DNA from: an uncultured Chthoniobacterales bacterium
GTDB taxonomy: Bacteria > Verrucomicrobiota > Verrucomicrobiia > Chthoniobacterales > CAKUMP01
Direction: 5' to 3'
Length of the DNA: 5,941 nt
Assembly (NCBI GenBank): GCA_934667795.1
Contig: CAKUMP010000153.1
Location: forward strand, 1 to 5,941
Position numbers and translations under genes: made by a program. Positions within the stretch are counted from its first letter, which is position 1. Every line of letters starts with the position of its first letter. Shown here piece after piece: positions 1 through 5,452 of this stretch. A model generated the notes under the pieces. The model searched no databases, was not told the DNA's origin, and saw nothing but the letters and a program-made list of their open reading frames with translations.

Positions 1-1344
1 TTGTGGGGAGGACAAATTCTGGAAGATCTGGTGGAGGTGGTAGGAGAAAGCGAGGGGATAAATGTCCGAGGATTTGTTTCCAGAGTAGGCGTGGTGCGCG
101 CGAACCGAACGTATCAGCACATTTTTATTAATGGACGCGCTGCCGATCATGCGGCCATCCAGCAGGGGGTACGGGAAGCCTATCACAGTAATTTGAACCG
201 AGGCCAGTATCCGATCATTTTGTTGCAGATCAGAATGGACCCATTGCTGCTGGATGTAAACGTGCACCCGGCAAAACGCGAAGTGCGATTCCGAAACCCA
301 TCCAGTGTCAGGAATGCAGTGCAGGACGCGATCCGAAAAGGGTTGTTGAAAAATTTCCAGCCCTGGAAAAAACAAAAATCCGGAGATGTCACATCTCCCC
401 ACAAGGACGCCGAGCAGCAAAAGAAAGAAAATGCACTCGCCTCGCAAGGGACGGGCGCAACAGATATCGGGAAACAACCGCATGCGAAAAAAACACAGAC
501 GGCAGGGAGCGTTTCAAAAGTCGCGACCGGGAAATTATCCGGACAATCCCCTGAAGATCTGGTGCAAATGCAACGCGCACTTTCAGAGATTGATATCGGG
601 AGTTTTTTACCTTCGACCACATCCGGCGCCCTCCCTGCAGACGATGAGAGGAAAATAGAGCCACCAGAAAAAAACAAGATCGAAATTTCAAAAAACTTTG
701 GAGGTGGCGTCGCATGGACAGAAAAAATGGACTTTTCGCCGGAATCACAAGCGGAGACGGAAGACTCGGTAAAAGGACAAAATTTTCATCCGATTGGCCC
801 ATTGAGCAAGGAGTATTATTTGTTTGAATTCGAAGGAGGGGTGACGGTGATGTCGTTACGGGCGTCACGAGAAAGGATTGTTTATGAAGAACTGGAAAAA
901 ACATTGCAGACCAAAGCAGTGACTTCACAGCGTCTGTTGTTTACCCCGGTCGTTAATTTATCCGCAAAAGATGCCGGGTGGTTGAGTCAGAACCTGGATA
1001 TGTTTGATCGGCTTGGATTCGAGATTGAACCCTTTGGGTTGCATTCATTTCGAATAGATGCCGTGCCGGATTTTGTGGAGCTGGATGACCCTGAGCAGGT
1101 TTTGCAGCAAGTCGTGGAAGAGATGCAAAAAGGCGGAGTGGCCCGTCTGGATCGCGAACTTTTATTGCGAAGTCTGAGCCGACATGTACAACCCGAAAAC
1201 CAGATGCTGTCTGCAGAACAAGTCGAAGAATTACTGGAACGTCTGCTGCAATGCGACCATCCTTACTGTTGTCCAAAAGGCAAACCCACCATGATCCAGA
1301 TTTCTTCACAAGAACTCGACCGCAAATTCAACCGCCAAACGTAA
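1..1344 (+). CDS. mutL: DNA mismatch repair protein MutL, 5'-truncated by the window edge
   Basis: This is the C-terminal 447 residues of MutL, the ATP-driven matchmaker that links MutS mismatch recognition to strand incision and excision. The GHKL ATPase core (roughly 200 residues in the family) lies outside the window, so the TTG at base 1 is an internal Leu codon, not a start. Visible parts in order: the end of the N-terminal transducer domain with FINGR (residues 42-46) and the hallmark DVNVHPAKREVRF (85-97); a hydrophilic, low-conservation linker (about 120-265); and a C-terminal dimerisation domain (about 266-440). In the last, the endonuclease motif DQHA(X)2E(X)4E aligns with SLRASRERIVYE at 285-296, so the Asp, Gln and His are replaced, and the CPHGRP motif reads CPKGKP (424-429). 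The family call is secure; loss of nicking activity is inferred. The stop is TAA at 1342-1344. Confidence 0.96.
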   Translation: MWGGQILEDLVEVVGESEGINVRGFVSRVGVVRANRTYQHIFINGRAADHAAIQQGVREAYHSNLNRGQYPIILLQIRMDPLLLDVNVHPAKREVRFRNPSSVRNAVQDAIRKGLLKNFQPWKKQKSGDVTSPHKDAEQQKKENALASQGTGATDIGKQPHAKKTQTAGSVSKVATGKLSGQSPEDLVQMQRALSEIDIGSFLPSTTSGALPADDERKIEPPEKNKIEISKNFGGGVAWTEKMDFSPESQAETEDSVKGQNFHPIGPLSKEYYLFEFEGGVTVMSLRASRERIVYEELEKTLQTKAVTSQRLLFTPVVNLSAKDAGWLSQNLDMFDRLGFEIEPFGLHSFRIDAVPDFVELDDPEQVLQQVVEEMQKGGVARLDRELLLRSLSRHVQPENQMLSAEQVEELLERLLQCDHPYCCPKGKPTMIQISSQELDRKFNRQT

Positions 1345-1349
1345 TTCTT

Positions 1350-1495
1350 TTTTTCGAATGGGATGAGGCGTATTTGGAGTGCGGCGGTTTCCGTCGCTTT
1401 GGATCATAACGAATGGGATGCACGAACACCTTTCGTATGGCGAAACTTACACGTCGTTCGAACCAAAGCGGTGCAGAGCCCCGCACTCCAAATTT
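1350..1495. repeat. Dispersed ~145 bp repeat, copy A, with inverted-repeat ends
   Basis: This copy aligns without gaps to 1563-1708 at a constant offset of 213 bp; both begin with a T-run followed by CGAATGGGRTGAGGCG. Copy A has a perfect 13-bp inverted repeat, ATTTGGAGTGCGG (1372-1384) against CCGCACTCCAAAT (1481-1493), and an inner 8-bp pair, CGCTTTGG (1395-1402) against CCAAAGCG (1463-1470). It can therefore fold into a long interrupted hairpin. It starts just after the mutL stop. It has no convincing coding content. It resembles a REP- or MITE-type intergenic element; what mobilises it is not visible here. Confidence 0.85.
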
Positions 1496-1518
1496 TTCCC
1501 GTGTGGTAGGAAAAATTT
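1490..1518. repeat. Perfect 10-bp inverted repeat, possible weak terminator
   Basis: AAATTTTTCC (1490-1499) pairs exactly with GGAAAAATTT (1509-1518) across a 9-nt loop. The left arm overlaps the right end of repeat copy A. The stem is AT-rich, so termination of mutL transcripts here is only a possibility; no stronger terminator is seen between mutL and 1740. Confidence 0.55.
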
Positions 1519-1562
1519 CTGACATGCCAGAGCCACTCGAATAATATGGGGTCTGTCCCTTA

Positions 1563-1708
1563 TTTTTCGAATGGGGTGAGGCGTATTTGGAGTGCGGCGG
1601 TTTCCGCCGCTTTGGATCATAACGAATGGGATGAACGAACACCCTTTGCATGACGAAACTTACAAATCATTCGAACCAAAACGGTGAGGAATCCCATACC
1701 CCAAATCC
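1563..1708. repeat. Dispersed ~145 bp repeat, copy B (decayed right arm)
   Basis: Second copy of the element at 1350-1495, in direct orientation and without indels relative to it. Its left arm ATTTGGAGTGCGG (1585-1597) is intact, but the matching right arm (1694-1706) keeps only 10 of 13 bases, so the terminal palindrome is weaker. It is followed by two tandem CCCCAAAT octamers (1699-1714), the first lying within the repeat end. The 68 bp between the copies contain GGGGTCTGTCCC (1548-1559), a short motif I recall as common in bacterial intergenic repeats. Confidence 0.82.
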
Positions 1709-1736
1709 CCAAATCTTCCTTTTTTAAGGAAAAGTG

Positions 1737-1765
1737 TTGAAAAATACGAAATATTATGTTATAAT
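1737..1765 (+). promoter_or_regulatory. Strong sigma70-type promoter with extended -10
   Basis: The -35 box is TTGAAA (1737-1742, five of six consensus bases). A 17-bp spacer follows, then a perfect TATAAT (1760-1765) preceded by TG at 1757-1758 (extended -10). Immediately downstream, C5 (1766-1770) and G6 (1777-1782) flank ATAATT, a small dyad over the predicted start of transcription. No gene with a ribosome binding site follows for several hundred bases, so the product may be a small RNA, a relic, or nothing. Confidence 0.6.
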
Positions 1766-1984
1766 CCCCCATAATTGGGGGGTGCTTAAACTTAACCTCT
1801 TCTAATCATGTTCGTTTGAACAAACTACGCTTATTAGGGCGATCTGCGGCAGTATTTAGGATTCACAAAGGTCGTTAAAATAGTTTGCAAATCCAATTAA
1901 AGCGCCAAATTAAGAGCAAAGCGGTAAGTGCGTGGTTGCAAGACAAGACAAAAGAAGGCAAAGGAAAAATCACCGTTTTAGATC

Positions 1985-2078
1985 ACCCTTACAGGGTTTA
2001 TTTCTCTTTCTGTACCAGACCCAGGGCGTTGCCCTGGTCTGACATAGGTGGCCCTTTCAGGGCACGTCCTCCTGAAAG
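1985..2078. repeat. Cluster of small GC-rich hairpins (REP-like)
   Basis: Four short dyads follow one another: ACCCT-TAC-AGGGT (1985-1997); CAGAC and CAGGGC pairing with GCCCTG and GTCTG around a GTT loop (2016-2041, one bulged C); GCCCT-TTC-AGGGC (2051-2063); and CTTTCAGG (2054-2061) pairing with CCTGAAAG (2071-2078), which is mutually exclusive with the third. Triloops on CCCT/AGGG stems recur. This looks like a clustered palindromic intergenic element, not a terminator, because no T-run follows the stems. The only reading frame across it lacks a credible start. Confidence 0.65.
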
Positions 2079-2106
2079 ATACGTTCATGCACGAAGATTT
2101 TTTGAC

Positions 2107-2146
2107 CACGAATGAACACGAATAGACGCGAATGGACACAAGTGAT
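2107..2146 (+). repeat. Degenerate 10-bp tandem repeat (CACGAATGRA)
   Basis: Four consecutive 10-bp units: CACGAATGAA, CACGAATAGA, CGCGAATGGA, and a diverged CACAAGTGAT. A purine-rich GATGATGAAGATGATG tract follows at about 2159-2174. It is noncoding in appearance and belongs to the repeat-filled spacer between mutL and the binding-protein gene. Confidence 0.7.
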
Positions 2147-2239
2147 TATTTTTTATGGATGATGAAGATGATGCGTTTGGGGAAGAGATTCCCACAAAGA
2201 AAATTTTAAAAATCCAGAAATTCTTCGTGGCTTTGCCTG

Positions 2240-2320
2240 CCTTCGTGTGAGATACTTCTTCCAGCGCGTACCACCTCACTTTTCTTTGCATTACCCCATT
2301 ATAAAAATACCTTCGTGTGA
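2240..2320 (-). repeat. Paired 11-mer CCTTCGTGTGA (minus strand TCACACGAAGG)
   Basis: CCTTCGTGTGA occurs exactly at 2240-2250 and 2310-2320, and a partial CTTCGTG lies at 2223-2229, 18 bp before the first copy. On the minus strand these read TCACACGAAGG. I recall similar CACGAAG-based spacer repeats from several phyla; that is recollection, not a search result. They lie just downstream of the stop of the minus-strand binding-protein gene. Confidence 0.6.
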
Positions 2321-2344
2321 AAAAAGATGTGATTAACGTGGGTC

Positions 2345-4318
2345 TCAATCCACGACATGCGTTGCTTTTTCGCTAAGCTCTTTGGGAATCGTCATACCGA
2401 GTGCCTTGGCATGTTCGAGGCTGACGGAAATTACGACTTTTGGCGGAAGAAGAAACGGGATGGTGGCGGGGGATTCGCCGGCGATGATGCGTTCAATGAT
2501 TTTGACCGTTTGATAACCGACTTCATGATAATCGCGCCCCAGGGAAATGGGAGAGCCCATGGGGATGGTGCTGCTGTTCATACTAAAGAGAGGCATTCGC
2601 GTATTGCGAGCCGCTTTGGTAATGGAGGTGAATCCGGAGGAGGAAAGGTTATCAGAAAGCTGGACAATGGCGTCAATAGGTTGCGATGCAAGAGAAATGG
2701 CTGCATCCGCAAATTCCGCAGAAGAGTTGGCCGCTACTGCGATCAATGTAAATCCTCGTTGCTCGCAAGCCTTCGCAAGAGATTCATAGAGATCCACTGA
2801 ATTGGCTTCCGCGGGACAATATAGCGTACCGATCTTTTTGACTTCCGGATAGTATGTTTCCAGAAGATTGAGCATTTCATTTACGGGAGCCAGAACGGAA
2901 ACGCCTGTTACATTTGGCAGATGATTGGTATAACTTTCACCCGCTCCTGCTGCCATAGGGCTGGCGACAACGCTGAAAACGACCGGACGATCTTTTACTT
3001 TTGCAATCGTGTTTTGCAGCGCTGGGGTGGATAGGGGAACAAATATGTCGGTTTGATTCGTCAGGGCGGCATCAATAATATTTGCCATTGCGGCAATGTC
3101 TCCCTGCGCGCTTTTCAATTCCACGACATAATCTTTTCCTTCTGTTAAGCGGCTTTCTTTCCATGCGTCTTTCATTCCTTCCAAGGCTTCTTCCATGGGT
3201 GGGGTTTCAAGATAAAGAATTTCTGCCAGCTTCCATTTTTTACCACTCGGGTTCGAGGGTGGCAGTGCGCTGTCCTGTAAGGCTTTCAACTTTTCAGGGG
3301 AAAGAGTTTTTCCTAAACGTTCGGCAACTTCCTGATTGTATTCGACAAGGCTGACCGAAACATTTTGAAAAGGAATGGTCGACGGATCTGCCCCGTTCAG
3401 AATACGCCCCAGTGGTTTTGCTGCCGCCTTTCCACTATGATAAAAACCTGGTCCAATGGCCATGTAGGCTCCTCGTTCCACATGCCCCGGATCTTCCAGA
3501 AGCACCGGAATGCCTGCTGCATTTGCTGTTTTTAATAAACTTTCCAAAGCAAACCCGACAGAGTTGTCCGATGGTGCATAAATACAGGAAACATCTTTAC
3601 TCACTAATGCTTCCGATGCCTGCAGGACTTCCGAAGAATGCGCAACCGTATTTTCAACCAGCGTAATCCCTTCTTTTTCACATTCCTCACGCAACGCATC
3701 AATAATTCGGACCGAATTAATTTCTCCTCCATTATAAATGGTACCAATGCGCGTGATGCCCGGGAAAATTTGTTTGACTGCCTCTACGGTAAATTCAATA
3801 GGGGGAAAACTGGAAATGCCGGTCGCATTATCGGCGTGATCTGTAAATGATTTTCCTGCTCCAGCCGCGACCGGGTCGGTGATATAGGTGAAAACAATCG
3901 GCTTTTCGCCTGCATGCACCAGCGCGGTTTGTAATGCCTGGGTGGTAAATGTCACGACAGCTTCGACATCCGAAGAGGCCATGTTTTGCAGAATAGGAAT
4001 AAAATTGGAACTGTCGCCGTTTGCGTGTATGCGTTCCACAATTAGATTTTCTCCTTCCACATACCCTAACCCCTGCAAACCTTCCAAAAGCCCTTGCTCA
4101 CATAAATCCCTGCTCGGATCTGGCCCATACCACACCATCCCGATCTTATAGATCTTGCCTTCCCGCGCTCTCGCTTCCACTTGCTCCGCATTAACGCCCA
4201 AATGGTTGTCCCGGGAGTTGTCCCGATTCCGACTCCCAAGGTCGGAAAACAATAAGATGCCTCCGGTTATGAGTATTAAACCAATCCCAAGTATCAAGGG
4301 TTTTAAATGATGCATCAT
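2345..4318 (-). CDS. Tandem-domain ABC_sub_bind (TrpX-like) substrate-binding protein
   Basis: A 657-residue exported protein. A hydrophobic segment (residues 7-24) after a short MMHHLK leader forms a signal peptide or membrane anchor. There is no lipobox cysteine. Two homologous binding domains follow: domain 1 at about 56-345 and domain 2 at about 361-645. Matching landmarks prove the duplication: DPVAAGAGKSFTDH (148-161) with SPMAAGAGESYTNH (453-466), NATGIS (164-169) with NVTGVS (469-474), and IGTIYNGGEINSV (191-203) with IGTLYCPAEANSV (496-508). Family members usually have one such domain of about 300-330 residues and deliver ligands, aromatic amino acids in TrpX-type proteins, to an ABC permease. 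No permease or ATPase gene is in view, so transport, sensing or storage all remain open. The start is the first ATG of an ATG-ATG pair; no Shine-Dalgarno is visible (CCCCTC precedes it). Confidence 0.9.
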   Translation of the reverse strand: MMHHLKPLILGIGLILITGGILLFSDLGSRNRDNSRDNHLGVNAEQVEARAREGKIYKIGMVWYGPDPSRDLCEQGLLEGLQGLGYVEGENLIVERIHANGDSSNFIPILQNMASSDVEAVVTFTTQALQTALVHAGEKPIVFTYITDPVAAGAGKSFTDHADNATGISSFPPIEFTVEAVKQIFPGITRIGTIYNGGEINSVRIIDALREECEKEGITLVENTVAHSSEVLQASEALVSKDVSCIYAPSDNSVGFALESLLKTANAAGIPVLLEDPGHVERGAYMAIGPGFYHSGKAAAKPLGRILNGADPSTIPFQNVSVSLVEYNQEVAERLGKTLSPEKLKALQDSALPPSNPSGKKWKLAEILYLETPPMEEALEGMKDAWKESRLTEGKDYVVELKSAQGDIAAMANIIDAALTNQTDIFVPLSTPALQNTIAKVKDRPVVFSVVASPMAAGAGESYTNHLPNVTGVSVLAPVNEMLNLLETYYPEVKKIGTLYCPAEANSVDLYESLAKACEQRGFTLIAVAANSSAEFADAAISLASQPIDAIVQLSDNLSSSGFTSITKAARNTRMPLFSMNSSTIPMGSPISLGRDYHEVGYQTVKIIERIIAGESPATIPFLLPPKVVISVSLEHAKALGMTIPKELSEKATHVVD

Positions 4319-4358
4319 GAGGGGAAACTTTAACGGTTTCTGATGCAGAGAAAAGTTA

Positions 4359-4384
4359 TTTTTAGATAATCGAGTGTCTAAAAA
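4359..4384. promoter_or_regulatory. 8-bp inverted repeat upstream of the binding-protein gene
   Basis: TTTTTAGA (4359-4366) and TCTAAAAA (4377-4384) are perfect inverted repeats around a 10-nt centre. The site is 41-66 bp upstream of the binding-protein start codon, where an operator would be expected. It could bind a dimeric regulator; no regulator gene is visible in the window, and AT-rich chance symmetry is possible. Confidence 0.35.
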
Positions 4385-4425
4385 TGACTTTATAGGGGAG
4401 ATTGGTGAAAGAAATGAAAAAGAAC

Positions 4426-4454
4426 TTGCGATCTATTGAAAATCCGAACATATT
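4426..4454 (+). promoter_or_regulatory. Candidate tRNA-Ser promoter
   Basis: TTGCGA (4426-4431), a 17-bp spacer and CATATT (4449-4454) each match four of six sigma70 consensus bases. Transcription would begin about 15-20 nt before the tRNA. An overlapping TTGAAA (4436-4441) has no acceptable -10 at the right distance. Confidence 0.35.
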
Positions 4455-4478
4455 CCTTGTTCGATTTCTTATCGATAT

Positions 4479-4570
4479 GGAAGGGTGGCTGAGTCCGGTT
4501 TAAGGCACTCGACTCGAAATCGAACGTGGGGTTAAACTCACCGCGGGTTCGAATCCCGCCCCTTCCGCCA
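4479..4570 (+). tRNA. tRNA-Ser (anticodon CGA), CCA encoded
   Basis: A complete class II tRNA. The acceptor stem GGAAGGG (4479-4485) pairs fully with CCCTTCC (4560-4566), followed by discriminator G and encoded CCA (4567-4570). The anticodon loop CTCGAAA (4513-4519) gives anticodon CGA (4515-4517), reading UCG serine codons. The long variable arm, GTGGG pairing with CTCAC (4526-4540 region), is typical of tRNA-Ser, and the T arm is GCGGG-TTCGAAT-CCCGC. The base pair at the top of the anticodon stem (27-43) is a C-A mismatch. There is no second copy of its 3' end in the window, so it shows no sign of being a used attachment site. Confidence 0.97.
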
Positions 4571-4592
4571 CCAGCGTTCCGCTGGACTTTTT
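4571..4592 (+). terminator. Rho-independent terminator of tRNA-Ser
   Basis: The stem CCAGCG (4571-4576) and CGCTGG (4580-4585) with a TTC loop is followed by AC and five T residues (4588-4592). It begins directly after the encoded CCA end. The following stretch to 4721 shows no gene that I can recognise. Confidence 0.8.
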
Positions 4593-4721
4593 ACGCGCTG
4601 CCGCACGGACCGCTTTGCGACCTCGCATTACATATATTTCGGGTTGAAAAATCCTCGTTTTCTCTTGCATCTTAAGACCGTTGCTGACACCGATTGGCGT
4701 TTCCTGCCCGTCTCCATGTCA

Positions 4722-5027
4722 TCATAAAGCATCCAGAGGACTTACGGCCCGCCCCGTTATCGCATGCAATACATGAGTGTCAATTATCGTTGTTTTCACG
4801 CTCGAATGCCCCAGTGCCTTCTGAATCGTCCGCAAATCCGTCCCTGCCTGCAACAAATGGGTCGCATAACTATGCCGCAATGCGCGCGCCGTCACCCGTT
4901 TCGTGATTTCCGAGCGTTTCACCGCACTCGTCAGCCATTTCCTCTCATCCCTCCACCCTAACAGAATTCCCGGCGTATTTTCCAGTGGACGGGTATAGGA
5001 TTTTCCGATTATTCTTCCGATGAACAA
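4722..5027 (-). pseudogene. Integron-type tyrosine recombinase, C-terminal remnant, catalytically dead
   Basis: About 101 codons, of which roughly the last 70 (from WLTSAV at residue 31) look like the C-terminal end of an IntI/XerC-like tyrosine recombinase: ITKRVT (41-46), LRHSYATHLL (50-59), AGTDLRTIQKALGHSS (61-76), THVL (84-87), and the SPLDAL terminus (96-101) that I associate with integron integrases. Full-length members have about 300-330 residues; the N-terminal SAM-like domain, the first catalytic Arg and the Lys region are gone. Of the remaining catalytic residues, the Arg of HxxR (R51) and the downstream His (H74) are kept. The His of HxxR is Arg (R48, codon at 4884-4886), and the nucleophilic Tyr is Asp (D83, GAC, complement of 4779-4781). 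The first ~30 residues do not resemble the family, and the TTG at 5027 is not a convincing start. Confidence 0.85.
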
Positions 5028-5037
5028 ATAATTACTT

Positions 5038-5044
5038 GTTAGAC
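5038..5044 (+). other. GTTRRRY core site, attI-like or cassette junction
   Basis: GTTAGAC fits the integron crossover core G^TTRRRY. It lies 11 bp beyond the broken 5' end of the integrase remnant and 36 bp before the first plus-strand gene, where an attI/cassette junction would be. Seven-base degenerate cores are common by chance, so the call depends on the surrounding layout. Confidence 0.4.
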
Positions 5045-5076
5045 AAAGAAAGATAACCCCAAAGAAAGATAACCCG
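5045..5076 (+). repeat. 16-bp tandem duplication in the leader of the first cassette gene
   Basis: AAAGAAAGATAACCCC (5045-5060) is followed directly by AAAGAAAGATAACCCG (5061-5076), 15 of 16 bases identical. It starts on the base after the GTTAGAC core and ends four bases before the ATG at 5081, so it occupies essentially the whole leader. Its role is unknown. It contains no Shine-Dalgarno. Confidence 0.8.
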
Positions 5077-5080
5077 CTCT

Positions 5081-5452
5081 ATGACAATCGAAAGATCTCG
5101 TGACCTTGTCTATGGCTTCGCTGACATTATGGCAGTCGGAAAGCCCTTCATCGGTGATGCTTCAGTGTTGCCATGCGCGCGTTCCGAGCTTCGGACCGCT
5201 TTTTCGGTATACTTGAGCTGGATGTATTCCGAGCGGAAAAAGAATCCAACGGCGTTCGAGCGCAACGGATATGGCGAGACGCTTCGAGCTGCCGAGAGTT
5301 GTAGCCTTATGGTTGATGATTTTCACGACATTGCCCCAGAGGACGTGGCTGAGGTGAACCGAATTAACAGATCAATTAAGGCACCCACGGACATTGGCGA
5401 AGCGGAATTGAAGATGATGGTCAAGTATCCACCAGGAGGTGCCACGACATGA
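5081..5452 (+). CDS. Hypothetical protein, 123 aa, first gene of putative cassette
   Basis: A small soluble protein of unknown function; I do not recognise a named family. Visible traits: a short N-terminal helix-like stretch, a GKPFIGDASVLPC segment (20-32), an aromatic-rich SVYLSWMYSE (42-51), then an acidic DDFHDIAPEDVAEVN (79-93) suggesting a helical C-terminal half. It has no signal peptide and no membrane segment. The ATG at 5081 follows CCCGCTCT with no Shine-Dalgarno; a later ATG at 5129 would remove the first 16 residues and is less likely because the frame looks coding from the start. Its TGA overlaps the ATG of the next gene (ATGA at 5449-5452), so the two are probably co-translated. 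The pairing with a small membrane protein could suggest a two-part system, but nothing in the sequence shows what it does. Confidence 0.7.
   Translation: MTIERSRDLVYGFADIMAVGKPFIGDASVLPCARSELRTAFSVYLSWMYSERKKNPTAFERNGYGETLRAAESCSLMVDDFHDIAPEDVAEVNRINRSIKAPTDIGEAELKMMVKYPPGGATT
5434..5440 (+). promoter_or_regulatory. Shine-Dalgarno AGGAGGT for the gene at 5449
   Basis: AGGAGGT lies inside the end of the upstream gene, 8 nt before the ATG at 5449. It is the best ribosome binding site in the window and fixes the start of the amber-split gene upstream of its stop codon. Confidence 0.8.

Noticed and set aside
183..1309. Antisense and shifted frames within mutL, up to 179 codons
   Set aside because: MutL motifs fix the real frame; the others are shadows of it.
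1328..1651. A 107-codon minus-strand frame with two near-identical peptide segments (VFVHPIRYDPKRRKPPHSKYAS twice in essence)
   Set aside because: The peptide repeat is produced by the 213-bp nucleotide repeat, whose offset is a multiple of three. There is no start context, the frame overlaps the end of mutL, and the DNA is palindromic.
1772..1984. Possible tmRNA, SRP RNA, RNase P RNA or 6S RNA behind the strong promoter
   Set aside because: No tRNA-like CCA end, no GGAAGGAAGCA-type SRP loop and no RNase P core motif are present, and I could not fold a long 6S-like rod by eye.
1885..2115. Plus-strand frame after the strong promoter, TTG start, 76 codons
   Set aside because: It has no ribosome binding site, a rare start codon, and its second half is a translation of the hairpin cluster and the CACGAAT tandem repeat.
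2107..2320. CRISPR array suggested by recurring CACGAA words
   Set aside because: The units are 10-11 bp, unevenly spaced and degenerate, with no repeat-spacer pattern and no cas gene.
2085..2348. Minus-strand 87-codon frame following the binding-protein gene
   Set aside because: It runs through the CCTTCGTGTGA copies and the tandem repeats, and its composition is typical of translated spacer repeats.
2357..4151. Several plus-strand frames of 70-147 codons opposite the binding-protein gene
   Set aside because: All lie antisense to a gene with clear family motifs and show no ribosome binding sites or recognisable domains.
4479..5027. tRNA-Ser as the attachment site of an integrated island with the adjacent integrase
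   Set aside because: No second copy of the tRNA 3' end is present in the window, and the remnant resembles integron integrases, which use attI/attC rather than tRNA genes.
4956..5044. A second attC-like site spanning CCCTAAC (4956) to GTTAGAC (5038)
   Set aside because: Only the outer boxes (CTAACA against TGTTAG) are complementary. The left box starts with C rather than a purine, and no inner stem forms.
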